64,000 nucleotides of DNA from Herbaspirillum sp. WKF16 (GCF_028993615.1 NZ_CP118632.1:4712001-4776000); one strand, 5' to 3'. Positions 26,779 through 35,519 are shown, numbered from the stretch's first letter. The notes: generated by a model from the sequence alone, not told the origin. Made by a program: numbers and translations.

Positions 26779-27579
26779 TCAGGGGCGGATCACGAAATGG
26801 CGCTCTTCGATACCTGACTTTTGCAAGAAAGCAAATACCGAATCGGCCGTGGTGGTCTCGATTTTATCGGCAAAGCGCTTCTCGTTCGGATGGTCGTCGA
26901 AAGCAATGTTGGCCTTGAACATGCGCCCGCCCAGACGGGTCATCGGCCCCAGGTTCAACACCGCCGGCTCATAGCCCTTGAACTTCAGCCAAGCCTGGGC
27001 CTGCTCGCGGGTAGCGATCTGCGGCTCCATGGCGTGCGCCAGCGTCTCGTCCACCCACTGGTTGGATTGCTGGTAGCGTGTGGCCCAGGGGTAGGCCAGC
27101 ATGTTGTAGCGCGGGTCGTGCATGCTGATCGCCTGCGCCGGCCGGATCGCCGCGCGCAGCCGGGCCTGGATCTCCGGACGCGGGACAGAGACATACGCCT
27201 CCAGCTGGAACGGATCGTCCATGAAGAACTGCCCCATGCCTTGCTCATAGATATTGCTCAGCGCCGTACCGCACTCGTTGAGCTTGTGCACCACGAACCA
27301 GTTGCCGCCGTCGCGGTACGCGAAGCCCAGGTGCGAATAGCGCTGGCCGTACTGGCTCAGGTCTTGCCCGACGCGGCCGATCACGACCACGTCGGCGCCG
27401 CTGGCGTTGAGCTGATCGACGGCCTTGACGGCCATCTCCAGTTGCTGGCGCACGGCGGTCTCGCGCAGCTCCTTGCGTTCGCAGGTCTGGCCGGCATGCG
27501 CGGCCAGCGGCATGGCCAACGCGGCGCCGAGGAACAGGGCCGCGCGTGCGCGGCGCAACGATGCGGAAAAGACGTTCAT
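26779..27579 (-). CDS. DUF2145 exported protein
   Basis: 266 aa. Signal peptide of about 29 residues (ending PLAAHA-GQTC). The mature protein has the DUF2145 pattern: IGRVGQDLSQYGQRYSHLGF, VVHKLNECGTALSNIYEQGM and the C-terminal SGIEERHFVIRP. Conserved His and Cys residues suggest a hydrolase-like or cysteine-dependent activity, but no function is established. It lies between an exported hypothetical gene and the cytochrome c gene, all read the same way with 4- and 13-bp gaps, so it is probably one operon. Confidence 0.8.
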   Translation of the reverse strand: MNVFSASLRRARAALFLGAALAMPLAAHAGQTCERKELRETAVRQQLEMAVKAVDQLNASGADVVVIGRVGQDLSQYGQRYSHLGFAYRDGGNWFVVHKLNECGTALSNIYEQGMGQFFMDDPFQLEAYVSVPRPEIQARLRAAIRPAQAISMHDPRYNMLAYPWATRYQQSNQWVDETLAHAMEPQIATREQAQAWLKFKGYEPAVLNLGPMTRLGGRMFKANIAFDDHPNEKRFADKIETTTADSVFAFLQKSGIEERHFVIRP

Positions 27580-27592
27580 GCCGGCCTCCCGA

Positions 27593-28003
27593 TCAGGACA
27601 GTTTGTCGCTCTTCATGAGCGCACGGCCGAGTTCATTGGGGATGATCGCCAGCACCTTGCCGGCCGACACCAGCAGCATGCCGCTGGAGGTGGCGACGAA
27701 GCGCACCGATTCACCCACGCCCACCGAGACGGCGCCGCTGATGTTGCCGGCGATGGTCAGGGAACCGCGCACGCCGTCGCTGGCCTTCTCCAGCACATAG
27801 AGGGTGCCCTGGCCCGAGGCTTGCACGCCCTTGACCACATAGGTGCCCGCCTCCGAGATGAACATGGCCGGCAACACCACCGAGGTCACCACTGAAATGG
27901 TCGAGGCGTTGCTGGGCGTCGACTGGGCATGCGCCGGGCCGGCCAGCAGGGCGGCAGCGACGACGACACCGAGGGACATGCGGCGCAGGAACATGGCATT
28001 CAT
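27593..28003 (-). CDS. Exported hypothetical protein
   Basis: 136 aa. A clear signal peptide (cleavage near GPAHA-QS) follows an AAGGAGAAG ribosome site. The mature part is rich in Ser, Val, Gly and Ala and probably all beta (ISVVTSVVLPAMFISEAGTY, GSLTIAGNISGAVSVGVGES). I do not recognise a domain. It heads the three-gene run with the DUF2145 protein and cytochrome c and is divergent from the XRE regulator gene, whose promoter repeat may also control it. Confidence 0.7.
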   Translation of the reverse strand: MNAMFLRRMSLGVVVAAALLAGPAHAQSTPSNASTISVVTSVVLPAMFISEAGTYVVKGVQASGQGTLYVLEKASDGVRGSLTIAGNISGAVSVGVGESVRFVATSSGMLLVSAGKVLAIIPNELGRALMKSDKLS

Positions 28004-28126
28004 TTTCTTCTCCTTGTGAAGTGATCAGCCCGGTGCAACCACCCTGGCTGCCCGGTGGAACGCAATGTAGCAACGGGTGTTGCCGTTGTTGAGCGCTTCC
28101 TGCCAAAGTGTATTTCCCGGCATGTC

Positions 28127-28153
28127 CGGTATCGAAATACAATACCGATACCG
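28127..28153. promoter_or_regulatory. Inverted repeat upstream of the XRE regulator
   Basis: CGGTATCG (28127-28134) and CGATACCG (28146-28153) form a perfect 8-bp inverted repeat with an 11-bp AT-rich spacer. It lies 27 bp before the regulator ATG and within the 177-bp divergent region. This is a good candidate operator for the XRE protein. Confidence 0.6.
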
Positions 28154-28180
28154 CACACAAAACAGAAAAAAGGGGAAGTC

Positions 28181-28921
28181 ATGGCCCAGGCCGAATCGCT
28201 GGTCAACGCATTGAAGAACGTACTCAAGGCACGCGGCGTCACCTACGCGCAACTGGCCAAGGGGCTGGAATTGAGCGAAGCGAGCGTGAAGCGGGTCTTC
28301 GCCGAACGCAGCTTCACGCTGGACCGGCTGGATCAGATTTGCGGCCTGCTGGAAATGCAGATCAGCGACCTGGCACACATGGTCGCCGAGGACAACCCCG
28401 CGCCGGTGCACCTGACGCGCGAACAGGAGAAGAAACTGGTATCGGACCCGAAGTTGTTGCTGGTCGCGGTGCACGTACTGAACCGCTGGACGCCGGAGCA
28501 GATCGTCGATGCCTACCTGTTGCCGCGCACCGAGCTGACGCGGCTGCTGGCGCAGCTGGACAAGCTGGGCATCATCGACCTGCTGCCCAACGATCGCATC
28601 CGGCTGCGCGTGGCGCCCGACTTTTCATGGTTGCCGGCCGGGCCTATCCAACAGTATTTCCGCGAGCAGCTACGCAATGATTTCTTCAACTCCCATTTCG
28701 ATCAACCCGGGGAAAAGATGATCATGATCAGCGGCATGCTCTCGGAAGAGAGCAACGCCGAGCTGCAACGCCGCATGGCGCGACTGACCAAGGAGTTCCT
28801 GAAGGCCCATCGGAAAGATCTGGCCTTGCCGCTGGAGCGTCGCCACGGCAACGCGCTGATCGTGGCGATGCGCCCCTGGATACCCGACTCCTTCAAGCGC
28901 ATCAAGAAACAGGATGGCTGA
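28181..28921 (+). CDS. XRE-family transcriptional regulator with C-terminal extension
   Basis: 246 aa. The N-terminal helix-turn-helix is at residues about 8-65 (LKARGVTYAQLAKGLELSEA followed by SVKRVFAERSFTLDRLDQIC). The remaining 180 residues form a helical domain found in related proteobacterial regulators and not assigned a ligand (DPKLLLVAVHVLNRWTPEQI, FNSHFDQPGEKMIMISGML). The start at 28181 follows AAAAAAGGGGAAG. It probably autoregulates through the inverted repeat just upstream and may control the exported three-gene operon opposite. The stop lies 21 bp from that of the convergent LysR gene. Confidence 0.82.
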   Translation: MAQAESLVNALKNVLKARGVTYAQLAKGLELSEASVKRVFAERSFTLDRLDQICGLLEMQISDLAHMVAEDNPAPVHLTREQEKKLVSDPKLLLVAVHVLNRWTPEQIVDAYLLPRTELTRLLAQLDKLGIIDLLPNDRIRLRVAPDFSWLPAGPIQQYFREQLRNDFFNSHFDQPGEKMIMISGMLSEESNAELQRRMARLTKEFLKAHRKDLALPLERRHGNALIVAMRPWIPDSFKRIKKQDG

Positions 28922-28942
28922 GGCAGTCCGGCGTCCAGGCGA

Positions 28943-29845
28943 TCAGGCGCCGAAATATTGCGCGTAGATTTCCGCCAGCCAATCGATGAACAGCCGCACG
29001 CGCGGCGGTTGCTGGTTGTGTTGCGGATAGAGCGCCAGCACCGGCACCCGGGGCGAGGAGAAATTGGACAGCACCTGCACCAGCGCGCCGCTGTCGAGAT
29101 GCTCGGCCACGCCGAAGCGCGGCACCTGGATCAGCCCGAAGCCCTGCAGCGCGCTCTCCTTGTAGCAGTCGGCGGTATCGACCGCGATCCAGCTGGGCAC
29201 CTTGATCTCGCGCGTCTGGTTGCCGTCGGCGAAGACGAAGGGATAGCGGATGTCGTGGTTGCGCGAGAAGAAACCGACCGAGAGGTGGTGCGCCAGGTCT
29301 TCCAGCTTCCTGGGCGTGCCGAAGCGTTCGAGATAGGCCGGGCTGGCCACCACCACGTCGCTGACCACCGCCAGCGGGCGCGCCACCAGCGAGGAGTCGC
29401 GCGGCACGCCGATGCGCACCACGCAATCGATGCCCTCTCCCACCAGGTCCACCAGCCGATCGCCGGCGCTGATGTTGATGTCGATGTTGGGATGGCGCGC
29501 GTGGAACTCGGCCAGGCGCGGCAGGATCACCAGGCGTGCGTGGGTGCCGTGCAGCCCGACCCGCAGCGAGCCGGCCAGCGCGGCGGCGCTGCTGTCCATG
29601 GCGGCCTCGGCGTCTTCCACCTCGGCCAGGATGCGGCAGCAGCGCTCGTAGAACTTGCGCCCGTCCGGCGTGGGCTGGACGTTGCGCGTGGTGCGTTCCA
29701 GCAGGCGCGTGGCGAGCCGCTCTTCCAGCGCCTTCATCACATGCGTGGCCGAGGCGCGCGGGATGCCCAGCACGCCGGCGGCCTTGGTGAAGCTGCCGAG
29801 GTTCACGATCAGCGTGAAGAGGCGGTACGACTCCAGTCTGTCCAT
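28943..29845 (-). CDS. LysR-family transcriptional regulator (CrgA-like)
   Basis: 300 aa. The N-terminal winged HTH is MDRLESYRLFTLIVNLGSFT plus KAAGVLGIPRASATHVMKAL. The periplasmic-binding-like effector domain begins GSLRVGLHGTHARLVILPRL. The start at 29845 is at the normal LysR N-terminus; the frame is open a further 46 codons through the intergenic region. It is divergent from the SDR-DoxX operon, its probable target. Effector unknown. Confidence 0.88.
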   Translation of the reverse strand: MDRLESYRLFTLIVNLGSFTKAAGVLGIPRASATHVMKALEERLATRLLERTTRNVQPTPDGRKFYERCCRILAEVEDAEAAMDSSAAALAGSLRVGLHGTHARLVILPRLAEFHARHPNIDINISAGDRLVDLVGEGIDCVVRIGVPRDSSLVARPLAVVSDVVVASPAYLERFGTPRKLEDLAHHLSVGFFSRNHDIRYPFVFADGNQTREIKVPSWIAVDTADCYKESALQGFGLIQVPRFGVAEHLDSGALVQVLSNFSSPRVPVLALYPQHNQQPPRVRLFIDWLAEIYAQYFGA

Positions 29846-30003
29846 GGCGATGAGTGTTTGGCGAGGGCCGCGATTGTTGTGGCCGGTTGAATACTGTTTT
29901 GGCCGCCTGCGGCCTTCCGCAAGCGGCTCCCGGGTCCGATAATTTGCCTGTCGCCCGCTGTAATGCGCGGGCCGGATCCCCAACGGAACGAAAGGAAATT
30001 GCC
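29846..30003. promoter_or_regulatory. LysR/SDR divergent promoter region
   Basis: 158 bp. The stretch at 29860-29920 is AT-richer than its surroundings (GCGATTGTTGTGGCCGGTTG and on) and probably includes the LysR site and both promoters. I cannot assign a single site with confidence. Confidence 0.35.
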
Positions 30004-30741
30004 ATGAACGATATACGAAAAAGCGCCATCGTGACAGGCGCGTCGCGCGGCATCGGACGCGCCATCGCCCTGCGGCTGGCCGAAGACGGCTTCGCCATTG
30101 TTGTCAACTACGCCAGCAATCACCAGCAGGCCGAGGGCCTGGTGGCCGAGATCCGGCAGGCCGGCGGCGAGGCCGAGGCGATCCGCGGCGACGTCGCCGA
30201 CGCCGACGACATGGCGCGCCTGTTCGATGCCTCGAAGAAAGCCTTCGGTCGCATCGACGTGGTGGTCAACAGCGCCGGCGTGATGCACAACGCGCCGATC
30301 GCGCCGGATTCGCTGGCGGTGTTCGACAAGACCATCGCCACCAACCTGCGCGGCAGCTTCAACGTGCTGGCACAGGCCGGCCGTCACGTGGAGCGGGGCG
30401 GGCGCATCGTCGCCGTCTCGACCTCGGTGCTGGGCATGGCGTTCCCGACCTACGGCCCGTACGTCGCCTCCAAGGCCGGCGTCGAGGCGCTGGTGAAGAT
30501 CATGGCGGCCGAGCTGCGCGGGCGCGAGATCACCGTCAATGCGGTGGCGCCCGGCCCGGTGGCGACCGAACTGTTCTTCAACGGCAAGAGCGAGGCCCAG
30601 GTCGAGCACCTGCGCAAGCTGGCGCCGCTGGAACGCCTGGGCGAACCGGAAGACATCGCGCGCGTGGTGTCCTTCCTGGCGGGGCCGGACGGCGCCTGGA
30701 TCAACTCGCAGGTGCTGCGCGCCAACGGCGGCTATGTCTGA
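30004..30741 (+). CDS. SDR-family NAD(P)-dependent oxidoreductase (FabG-like)
   Basis: 245 aa classical short-chain dehydrogenase. The cofactor motif is TGASRGIG at residues 12-19, followed by the structural NSAG, the catalytic serine in AVSTSVLG and the YVASK (Y-x-x-x-K) motif, and the C-terminal SQVLRANGGYV. It should reduce or oxidise a carbonyl or alcohol; the substrate is unknown. The start is supported by AAAGGAAA. It overlaps the DoxX gene by 8 bp. A divergent LysR is the likely regulator. Confidence 0.88.
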   Translation: MNDIRKSAIVTGASRGIGRAIALRLAEDGFAIVVNYASNHQQAEGLVAEIRQAGGEAEAIRGDVADADDMARLFDASKKAFGRIDVVVNSAGVMHNAPIAPDSLAVFDKTIATNLRGSFNVLAQAGRHVERGGRIVAVSTSVLGMAFPTYGPYVASKAGVEALVKIMAAELRGREITVNAVAPGPVATELFFNGKSEAQVEHLRKLAPLERLGEPEDIARVVSFLAGPDGAWINSQVLRANGGYV

Positions 30742-31219
30742 ACGCCGCCTGCCGCTGTGGCGCGTCGCGCTGGCCGGCCGCAGCGCGGCGCTGGAAGGCG
30801 CCGGCGCCGCGCTGCTGCGCGCGGCCTTCGGCCTGATCATGTTCACCCACGGCTGGCCCAAGCTGGCCGGCACCTCGCACGGTTCGATGGCCGATCCGAT
30901 GGCGGCCTCGGTCAAGCTCATCGACAGCGTGCTGCACCTGCCGGCCGCGCCACTCCTGGGCTTGCTGGTGGCGCTGCTGGAAGGCGTGGGCGGGCTGATG
31001 CTGGCGACCGGACTGCTGACCCGTCCGGTCGCCCTGCTGATGGCGCTGCAAATGGCCGCCATCAGCTACATCCTGGGGCCGACCTGGCCATGGATCGACC
31101 GCGGCATCGAGTACCCGGTGCTGATGCTGTTGCTGGCGCTGTATTTCGCCGCGCAAGGCGGCGGCGCCTGGTCGCTGGATCGCCATATCGCAGGCGCCGC
31201 TACCGGCGCGAGGCGCTGA
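30734..31219 (+). CDS. DoxX-family membrane protein
   Basis: 161 aa with four predicted transmembrane helices (GAALLRAAFGLIMFTHGWPK, LLGLLVALLEGVGGLMLATG, VALLMALQMAAISYILG and YPVLMLLLALYFAAQG). HGWPKL after the first helix is typical of DoxX proteins. The family is linked to quinone-dependent redox or sulfur metabolism and to oxidative stress, but the role here is unknown. The ATG at 30734 overlaps the SDR stop, so the two are translated together. Confidence 0.82.
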   Translation: MSERRLPLWRVALAGRSAALEGAGAALLRAAFGLIMFTHGWPKLAGTSHGSMADPMAASVKLIDSVLHLPAAPLLGLLVALLEGVGGLMLATGLLTRPVALLMALQMAAISYILGPTWPWIDRGIEYPVLMLLLALYFAAQGGGAWSLDRHIAGAATGARR

Positions 31220-31257
31220 GCCTTTCTTGCCTGGAGGGAAACTGCAGTAGAACTACT

Positions 31258-31276
31258 AACTTGCATGTCGCAAGTT
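31258..31276. promoter_or_regulatory. Inverted repeat in the thiolase promoter region
   Basis: AACTTGC-ATGTC-GCAAGTT is a perfect 7-bp inverted repeat with a 5-bp spacer, 67 bp before the thiolase start and 38 bp after the DoxX stop. It is a candidate operator; the regulator is not obvious among the neighbours. Confidence 0.45.
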
Positions 31277-31342
31277 AACTGCATAAGCTGGCACGGCAGA
31301 TTTCGCGCCGCCCTGCCGGCGCCCTCTTCGAAAGGAAAGAAC

Positions 31343-32527
31343 ATGGAACAGGACATCGTCATCAGCTCGCCGGTGCGCACCGCCATCGGCGCCTTCGGCG
31401 GCAGCCTGAAGGACACGCCGGCTGTCGCGCTGGGCGCGCATGCCGTCAAGGCCTTGCTGGAACGCAGCGGCATCGACGCCGCCAAGGTCGACAGCGTGGT
31501 GCTGGGCAACGTGATCCAGGCCGGCAACGCCATGAACCCGGCGCGCCAGGCGGCCATCCACGGCGGCTTGCCGGTGGAAGTGCCGGCGCTGGCGGTGAAC
31601 CGCGTGTGCGGCTCGGGCGCGCAGGCGGTGATCAACGCCTACGCCGAGATCCGCGCCGGGCTGGCCTCGCTGGTGATCGCCGGCGGCATGGAGAACATGG
31701 AGCGCGCGCCCTACCTGCTGCCGTCGATGCGCGCCGGCGCCCGCATGGGCGACGCGCCGGTGGTCGACGCGATCTTGCTGGACGGCCTCAACGACGCCTT
31801 CTCCGGCAAGCATTCGGGCTGGCATACCGAAGACCTGGCGAGCAAGTACGGCTTGAGCCGGGGCGACCAGGATGCCTATGCCGCGCGCAGCCAGCAGCGC
31901 TTCGCCGCCGCGCAGGCGGCCGGGCATTTCGACGGCGAGATCGCGCCGTTGCTGCTCAAGGGCAAGAAGGGCGAACTCAACTTCGCGCGCGATGAGGCGG
32001 TGCGCCCGGACACCACGGTGGAATCGCTCGCGCGCCTGAGGCCGGCCTTCCGCCCCGAGGGCACCATCACCGCCGGCAACGCGCCGGGCGTGAACGCGGG
32101 CGCGGCGGCGATGCTGGTCAGCACGCGCGCCACGGCCGCGCAACTGGGCCTGGATCCGCTGGCGGCGATCCGCGGCGTGGCGGTATCGGGCGTCGAGCCC
32201 GGCTACTTCGGCCTGGGCCCGATCCCGGCGATCCGCGCCGCGCTGGCGCGCGCCGGCTGGGACATCGGCTCGGTGGACCGCTTCGAGGTCAACGAGGCCT
32301 TCGCCGCCATCGCGCTGGCGGTGCAGTCGGAACTGAGGATCGCCGACGAGCGCTACAACCCCGACGGCGGCGCGATCGCCCACGGCCATCCCATCGGCGC
32401 CACCGGCGCCATCCTGCTGACCAAGGCGGCGCACGCGCTGCGCCGCAGCGGCGGCAAGCGCGCGGTGGTGTCGCTGTGCATCGGCGGCGGCCAGGGGATT
32501 GCGCTGTGCCTGGAGGCGCTCAACTGA
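31343..32527 (+). CDS. Acetyl-CoA acetyltransferase (thiolase)
   Basis: 394 aa thiolase of the PhaA/AtoB type, joining two acetyl-CoA or splitting acetoacetyl-CoA in the cytosol. The acyl-enzyme cysteine is C89 in NRVCGSGAQAV; the other catalytic blocks are GGAIAHGHPIGATGA and VSLCIGGGQGIAL. The NEAF block (FEVNEAFAAIAL) is intact. The start follows AAAGGAAAG. It may serve acetoacetate use together with the CoA-transferase genes at 42.4-43.8 kb, or polyhydroxybutyrate metabolism; the sequence does not decide between these. Confidence 0.9.
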   Translation: MEQDIVISSPVRTAIGAFGGSLKDTPAVALGAHAVKALLERSGIDAAKVDSVVLGNVIQAGNAMNPARQAAIHGGLPVEVPALAVNRVCGSGAQAVINAYAEIRAGLASLVIAGGMENMERAPYLLPSMRAGARMGDAPVVDAILLDGLNDAFSGKHSGWHTEDLASKYGLSRGDQDAYAARSQQRFAAAQAAGHFDGEIAPLLLKGKKGELNFARDEAVRPDTTVESLARLRPAFRPEGTITAGNAPGVNAGAAAMLVSTRATAAQLGLDPLAAIRGVAVSGVEPGYFGLGPIPAIRAALARAGWDIGSVDRFEVNEAFAAIALAVQSELRIADERYNPDGGAIAHGHPIGATGAILLTKAAHALRRSGGKRAVVSLCIGGGQGIALCLEALN

Positions 32528-32546
32528 TTTCTGCCAGGCGCCAATG

Positions 32547-32576
32547 AAAACGGGATGGCCGCGGCCATCCCGTTTT
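32547..32576. terminator. Bidirectional terminator between thiolase and emrB
   Basis: A perfect 30-bp palindrome: AAAACGGGATGGCC (32547-32560) pairs with GGCCATCCCGTTTT (32563-32576). Flanking A and T runs allow termination from both convergent genes. Confidence 0.9.
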
Positions 32577-32593
32577 GCTTTGCGGCGCGCCGA

Positions 32594-34207
32594 TCAGTGC
32601 GCGTCCGGCGACGGCGCCTTGGGCGCTTCCACCTTGCGCATCAGCGGCACCATCAGGGTGGCCACCAGCAGGCACAGCATGATCACCAGGAAGGCGTCGG
32701 CCACCGCCTGGGTCTGCGCCTCGCGCATGGCCAGCCGCGCCAGGTTGCGCAGCGCGCCGGCGCTGTTGGCGCCGGCATCCAGCCCGGCCGCCAGCAGGTT
32801 GCGGGCGCCGCCGCCCAGCATGTCCTGCATCGCCTCGTTGCCGGCGTTCAGGTGCTCGGCCAGGCGCAGGAAATGCAGGTTGGTGCGGTCGTTGAGGATG
32901 GTGCCGCACACCGCGATGCCGATCGCCCCGCCCAGGTTGCGCATCAGGTTGAACAGGCCAGAGGCCAGCTTCAGGCGCTCCGGCGGGATCGAGCCCAGCG
33001 TCAGGGTCACCACCGGCGCCACCGCGAATTGCTGCGAGAAACCGCGAAAGGCCTGCGGCACCAGCAGCTCGCGCCAGCCCCAGTCATGCGTGATGGGCGT
33101 GAACTGCCACATCGAGAAGGTGAAGCAGGCCAGGCCGAACATCATCAGCCAGCGCAAATCGACGCGCCGCGCCAGCATCATGTAGAAGGGGATGGCCAGG
33201 ATCTGGAAGATGCCGGTGGAGAAAATCGCCAGCCCGATATCCAGCGCCGAATAGCCGCGCACCCGCGACAGGAACACCGGCGTGAGGTAGATCGTGGCGA
33301 ACAGGCCGATGCCGGTGACGAAGGAGAAGAAGCAGCCCAGCGCGAAGTTGATCTTCTTGAGCGCGCGCAGGTCGACCACCGGGTGGGCATAGGTGAGGCT
33401 GCGCCAGATGAAGGCGACGCCGGTGATGATCGAGACCCAGGCGGTGGCGCGGATCACGTCGTCGCTCATCCAGCCGTAGCGCGGGCCTTCTTCCAGCGCG
33501 TATTCCAGGCAGCCCAGCGACAACGCCAGCAGCAGCATGCCGGGGTAGTCGGCGCCGCGCAGCAGCGACAGGTCGGGCTTGTCAATCTTGACCATGATCG
33601 GCACCACGATGGCGACGAAGGCGCCGGGGACCAGGTTGATGAAGAACAGCCAGTGCCACGAGTAGTTGCTGGTGATCCAGCCGCCGATGGTCGGTCCCAT
33701 GGTGGGCGCCAGCGAGGCCAGCGCGCCGACGGTGGCGGCGGCCAGCACGCGCTGGTTGCCCTGGAAGTAGAAGAAGGCGGAGGTGAACACCATCGGGATC
33801 ATCGAGCCGCCGAGGAAGCCCTGCAGCGCGCGGAAGGCAATCATGCTGTTGATGTCCCAGGCCATGCCGCACAGCAGGCTGGCGATGGTGAAGCCGACCG
33901 CCGAGGCCGAGAACAGCCAGCGCGTCGACATCACCCGCGCCAGCCAGCCCGACAGCGGGATGACGATGATCTCGGCGATCAGGTAGCTGGTCTGCACCCA
34001 AGCGGTCTCGTCGGCGCCGGCCGAGAGGCCGCCGCCGATGTCGGAGAGCGAGGCCGAGACGATCTGTATGTCCAGGAGCGCGATGAACATGCCCACGCAC
34101 ATGGTGGCGAAGGCCAGCACCCGCTGGCGGGTGGTGAGCTCGCCCGGCCCGGCCGGGATCGATATGGGCTTGGGTGCAGCCGGCAATGCTGCGGTGGCGG
34201 CGCTCAC
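32594..34207 (-). CDS. emrB: MFS multidrug transporter, DHA2/EmrB family
   Basis: 537 aa, fourteen-helix drug:proton antiporter. It carries the family motifs FIALLDIQIVSASLSDIGGG in TM1 and MAFRALQGFLGGSMIPMVF-like sequence in TM4 (here IAFRALQGFLGGSMIPMVFT). The start is GTG at 34207, two bases after the emrA stop, with GGAG inside the emrA end as ribosome site. It exports hydrophobic compounds with EmrA and an outer-membrane factor, likely the one encoded divergently at 35520. Confidence 0.92.
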   Translation of the reverse strand: MSAATAALPAAPKPISIPAGPGELTTRQRVLAFATMCVGMFIALLDIQIVSASLSDIGGGLSAGADETAWVQTSYLIAEIIVIPLSGWLARVMSTRWLFSASAVGFTIASLLCGMAWDINSMIAFRALQGFLGGSMIPMVFTSAFFYFQGNQRVLAAATVGALASLAPTMGPTIGGWITSNYSWHWLFFINLVPGAFVAIVVPIMVKIDKPDLSLLRGADYPGMLLLALSLGCLEYALEEGPRYGWMSDDVIRATAWVSIITGVAFIWRSLTYAHPVVDLRALKKINFALGCFFSFVTGIGLFATIYLTPVFLSRVRGYSALDIGLAIFSTGIFQILAIPFYMMLARRVDLRWLMMFGLACFTFSMWQFTPITHDWGWRELLVPQAFRGFSQQFAVAPVVTLTLGSIPPERLKLASGLFNLMRNLGGAIGIAVCGTILNDRTNLHFLRLAEHLNAGNEAMQDMLGGGARNLLAAGLDAGANSAGALRNLARLAMREAQTQAVADAFLVIMLCLLVATLMVPLMRKVEAPKAPSPDAH

Positions 34208-34209
34208 GC

Positions 34210-35307
34210 TCAGCTCCGCGGGCCGCGCTGGTCGACCTCGGCCGTCACCGACAGGCCGGGGCGCAGCTTGCCCAGGCGCGCGGCGTCGGCGTCAAGCGCG
34301 ACCCGCACCGGCACCCGCTGGACGATCTTGGTGAAGTTGCCGGTGGCGTTCTCCGCCGGCAGCACGCTGAACTGCGCGCCGGTGGCGGGCGCCAGGCTCT
34401 GCACGCGGCCGTGGAATTCTTCGCCCGGCAGCACGTCGGCCTTGATCACCACGGCCTGCCCTTCCTTCATGTGGGCGATCTGGTTTTCCTTGAAGTTGGC
34501 GTCCACCCACAGGCCTTGCGCCGGCACCACTGACAGCAGCTGGGCGCCGATGGTGGCATACGCGCCGACGCGTGCGCGGCGGTTACCGATGACGCCGTCG
34601 ACCGGCGCGCGCAGCTCGGTGTAGGCCAGGTTCAGTTCGGCCAGGCTGCGCTCGGCGTGGGCTTGCTGCAGCGCCGCCTGCACACGCTGCTTCTGGGTGG
34701 CGATTACATCCAGCTGGCGCTGCGCGGCGTTCAGCCCCGCTTGCGCCTTCTGGCCATTGGCCTGCGCCTGCTTGTAGTCGGCATCGGCTTTCTGCGCGCT
34801 TTGCAGCGACACCGCCGACTTCGCCGACAGGCTCTGGTAGCGCGCCTGGTCGTCGCGGGCGCGGGCGGTCTCGGCCGAGCTGGCGGCCACGCCGGCGCGG
34901 CCCTGCTCGATCACCGACTCCTGCAGCTTGCGCTCGGCCTCCAGGTTGGCCAGCGCGGCCTGCTGCGCGGCCACGGCGGCGTTCGCCTTGGCCAGCGCCG
35001 CCTGGTAGTCGCGGTCATCCAGCTTGACCAGCAGCTCGCCGGCGCGCACCGCCTGGTTGTCCTTCACCAGCACGGTCTCGATATTGCCGGCCACCTTGGG
35101 CGCGATCACGGTGATGTCGCCGCCGACATAGGCGTCGTCGGTGCTCTCGATATAGCGGCCGACTGCGAGCCAATGCGCCAGCCAGGCGATGACCGCGACC
35201 ACCACGATGGCCGCGACCGCGAATTTGAGCAGGGTGGATTTCTTCTTCGCCGCCGGCGCCGTGCCGGCTGGCTGCGCGGATGCGCCGATGGTGCTTTGGG
35301 TAGTCAT
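34210..35307 (-). CDS. emrA: Efflux membrane-fusion protein, HlyD/EmrA family
   Basis: 365 aa. One N-terminal anchor (LLKFAVAAIVVVAVIAWLAH, about residues 26-46), then the EmrA signature RYIESTDDAYVGGDITVIAP, a long coiled-coil hairpin (residues about 90-230), and the second lipoyl half (LRAPVDGVIGNRRARVGAYA). It couples the MFS pump to an outer-membrane channel. First gene of the emrAB operon; the divergent region carries operator-like repeats. Confidence 0.92.
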   Translation of the reverse strand: MTTQSTIGASAQPAGTAPAAKKKSTLLKFAVAAIVVVAVIAWLAHWLAVGRYIESTDDAYVGGDITVIAPKVAGNIETVLVKDNQAVRAGELLVKLDDRDYQAALAKANAAVAAQQAALANLEAERKLQESVIEQGRAGVAASSAETARARDDQARYQSLSAKSAVSLQSAQKADADYKQAQANGQKAQAGLNAAQRQLDVIATQKQRVQAALQQAHAERSLAELNLAYTELRAPVDGVIGNRRARVGAYATIGAQLLSVVPAQGLWVDANFKENQIAHMKEGQAVVIKADVLPGEEFHGRVQSLAPATGAQFSVLPAENATGNFTKIVQRVPVRVALDADAARLGKLRPGLSVTAEVDQRGPRS

Positions 35308-35519
35308 GATGGCCTCGATGGCGTGAAAGGTGGATGCGGCCTGCCGTCCGGCGCCGCCTTATCCCTCGGATGCGACAGCTTTCAAATAGCAGTTGCTTTC
35401 AAAACGATAGTGAGTTTAAACTTGCCACTATCATTTTGCAAGTAACTATCGAAAAACAAGCTCGTCCACCCTCCGGATGCCGCTTCCAGGCAACGGATAC
35501 TGATGAAAAGGCCAGCACC
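35308..35519. promoter_or_regulatory. Shared promoter region of emrAB and the divergent outer-membrane factor
   Basis: 212 bp, strongly AT-rich at 35380-35460. GATAGT (35406-35411) and ACTATC (35427-35432) form an inverted repeat around GTTTAAAC, and a further AAGTAACTATCG lies at 35440-35451. These look like adjoining repressor sites (MarR, TetR or HxlR type). No regulator gene is next to them. Confidence 0.5.
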
